DNA from: Phycisphaerales bacterium
Lineage (GTDB): Bacteria > Planctomycetota > Phycisphaerae > Sedimentisphaerales > Anaerohalosphaeraceae
NCBI GenBank assembly: GCA_011055475.1
Contig: DSDH01000174.1
Location: 1 to 7,052 of the forward strand
Length of the DNA stretch: 7,052 nucleotides
Direction: 5' to 3'
Shown here: one piece after another, positions 6,896 to 7,052 of the stretch
How the letters are laid out: each line of letters opens with the position of its first letter
Numbering within the stretch: the first letter of the stretch is position 1
Notes under the pieces: model-generated
Database searches by the model: none
What the model was told of the DNA's origin: nothing
The model's input: the letters and a program-made list of their open reading frames with translations, nothing else
Position numbers and translations under genes: made by a program

Positions 6896-6923
6896 CAGGC
6901 CTCCCGTCGGTAGACCCGGCCTG
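6896..6923. terminator. Weak inverted repeat between convergent genes, possible bidirectional terminator
   Basis: CAGGCC (6896-6901) is mirrored by GGCCTG (6918-6923) with a 16-base loop, in the 46-base gap between the oxidoreductase stop and the nfi stop. The place is right for a two-way terminator. The stem is only six pairs and no T-run follows on either strand, so the call is tentative. Confidence 0.25.
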
Positions 6924-6927
6924 AGCC

Positions 6928-7052
6928 TCACATCTCCTTACGCCAATGGGTGACGGCCTGATGGGCCAGGCGGGTCGGTTCGGGCAGGCGGTAGCGGGTG
7001 GTGCATTGCAGGACCGTGCGGATCGCCGTCGGCAGGTCGCACCGGTGGCCGA
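6928..7052 (-). CDS. nfi: Endonuclease V (deoxyinosine 3'-endonuclease), C-terminal fragment
   Basis: Endonuclease V nicks DNA near deoxyinosine and starts repair of deaminated adenine. The gene enters from the right edge, and only its last 40 complete codons are visible, ending at TGA (complement of 6928-6930). The fragment begins GHRCDLPTAIRTVLQC and continues RYRLPEPTRLAHQAVTHW. E. coli endonuclease V has GHRVSVDSALAWVQRC followed by KGYRLPEPTRWAD at the same distance from each other, so the match is specific, especially YRLPEPTR. The catalytic acidic residues lie further upstream in the protein, outside the window, and integrity of the gene cannot be judged. It is convergent with the envelope cluster and has no evident functional tie to it. 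Confidence 0.87.
   Translation of the reverse strand, partial: GHRCDLPTAIRTVLQCTTRYRLPEPTRLAHQAVTHWRKEM

Overview
The window is a compact, GC-rich, mostly plus-strand cluster for building a Gram-negative outer membrane. In order it holds the last residues of an upstream gene, bamA (outer-membrane protein insertion), an ompH/skp-like periplasmic chaperone gene, a broken lpxD, an lpxC-fabZ fusion gene, lpxA, and a Gfo/Idh/MocA-family oxidoreductase gene. The 3' end of an endonuclease V gene (nfi) closes the window on the minus strand, convergent with the cluster.

The gene order bamA-ompH-lpxD-lpxC/fabZ-lpxA-Gfo/Idh, the wording of the BamA barrel and POTRA5 region, and the LpxC-FabZ fusion suggest a member of the Planctomycetota, perhaps Phycisphaerae-like. 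This is an inference from family resemblance. LpxC-FabZ fusions also occur in Bacteroidota and relatives, but the high GC content argues against that group.

Layout: 1-44 is the tail of an unidentified gene. 53-2437 is bamA with a signal peptide, five POTRA domains and a barrel. 2474-3073 is ompH/skp. 3091-3498 is an lpxD relic that has lost most of its N-terminal domain, its first hexapeptide repeats and its whole C-terminus. 3499-3649 is 151 bases of unassigned sequence, possibly more decayed lpxD. 3650-4963 is lpxC-fabZ starting at TTG. 5026-5841 is lpxA. 5883-6881 is the oxidoreductase. 6882-6927 is the convergent intergenic gap. 6928-7052 is the nfi tail.

LpxA adds the first 3-hydroxyacyl chain to UDP-GlcNAc and LpxC deacetylates the product. 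LpxD should then add the second acyl chain. FabZ draws on the same 3-hydroxyacyl-ACP pool for phospholipid synthesis. BamA and OmpH/Skp handle outer-membrane proteins. The weak link is LpxD: the copy here cannot be a full enzyme, so a second lpxD elsewhere, an altered lipid A pathway, or an assembly error must explain it.

The most interesting observations are the lpxD relic and a near-consensus extended -10 promoter inside it, placed to drive lpxC-fabZ. The oxidoreductase beside lpxA also recalls GnnA, the enzyme that starts UDP-GlcNAc3N synthesis in some bacteria. No CRISPR array, mobile element, tRNA or rRNA was seen.
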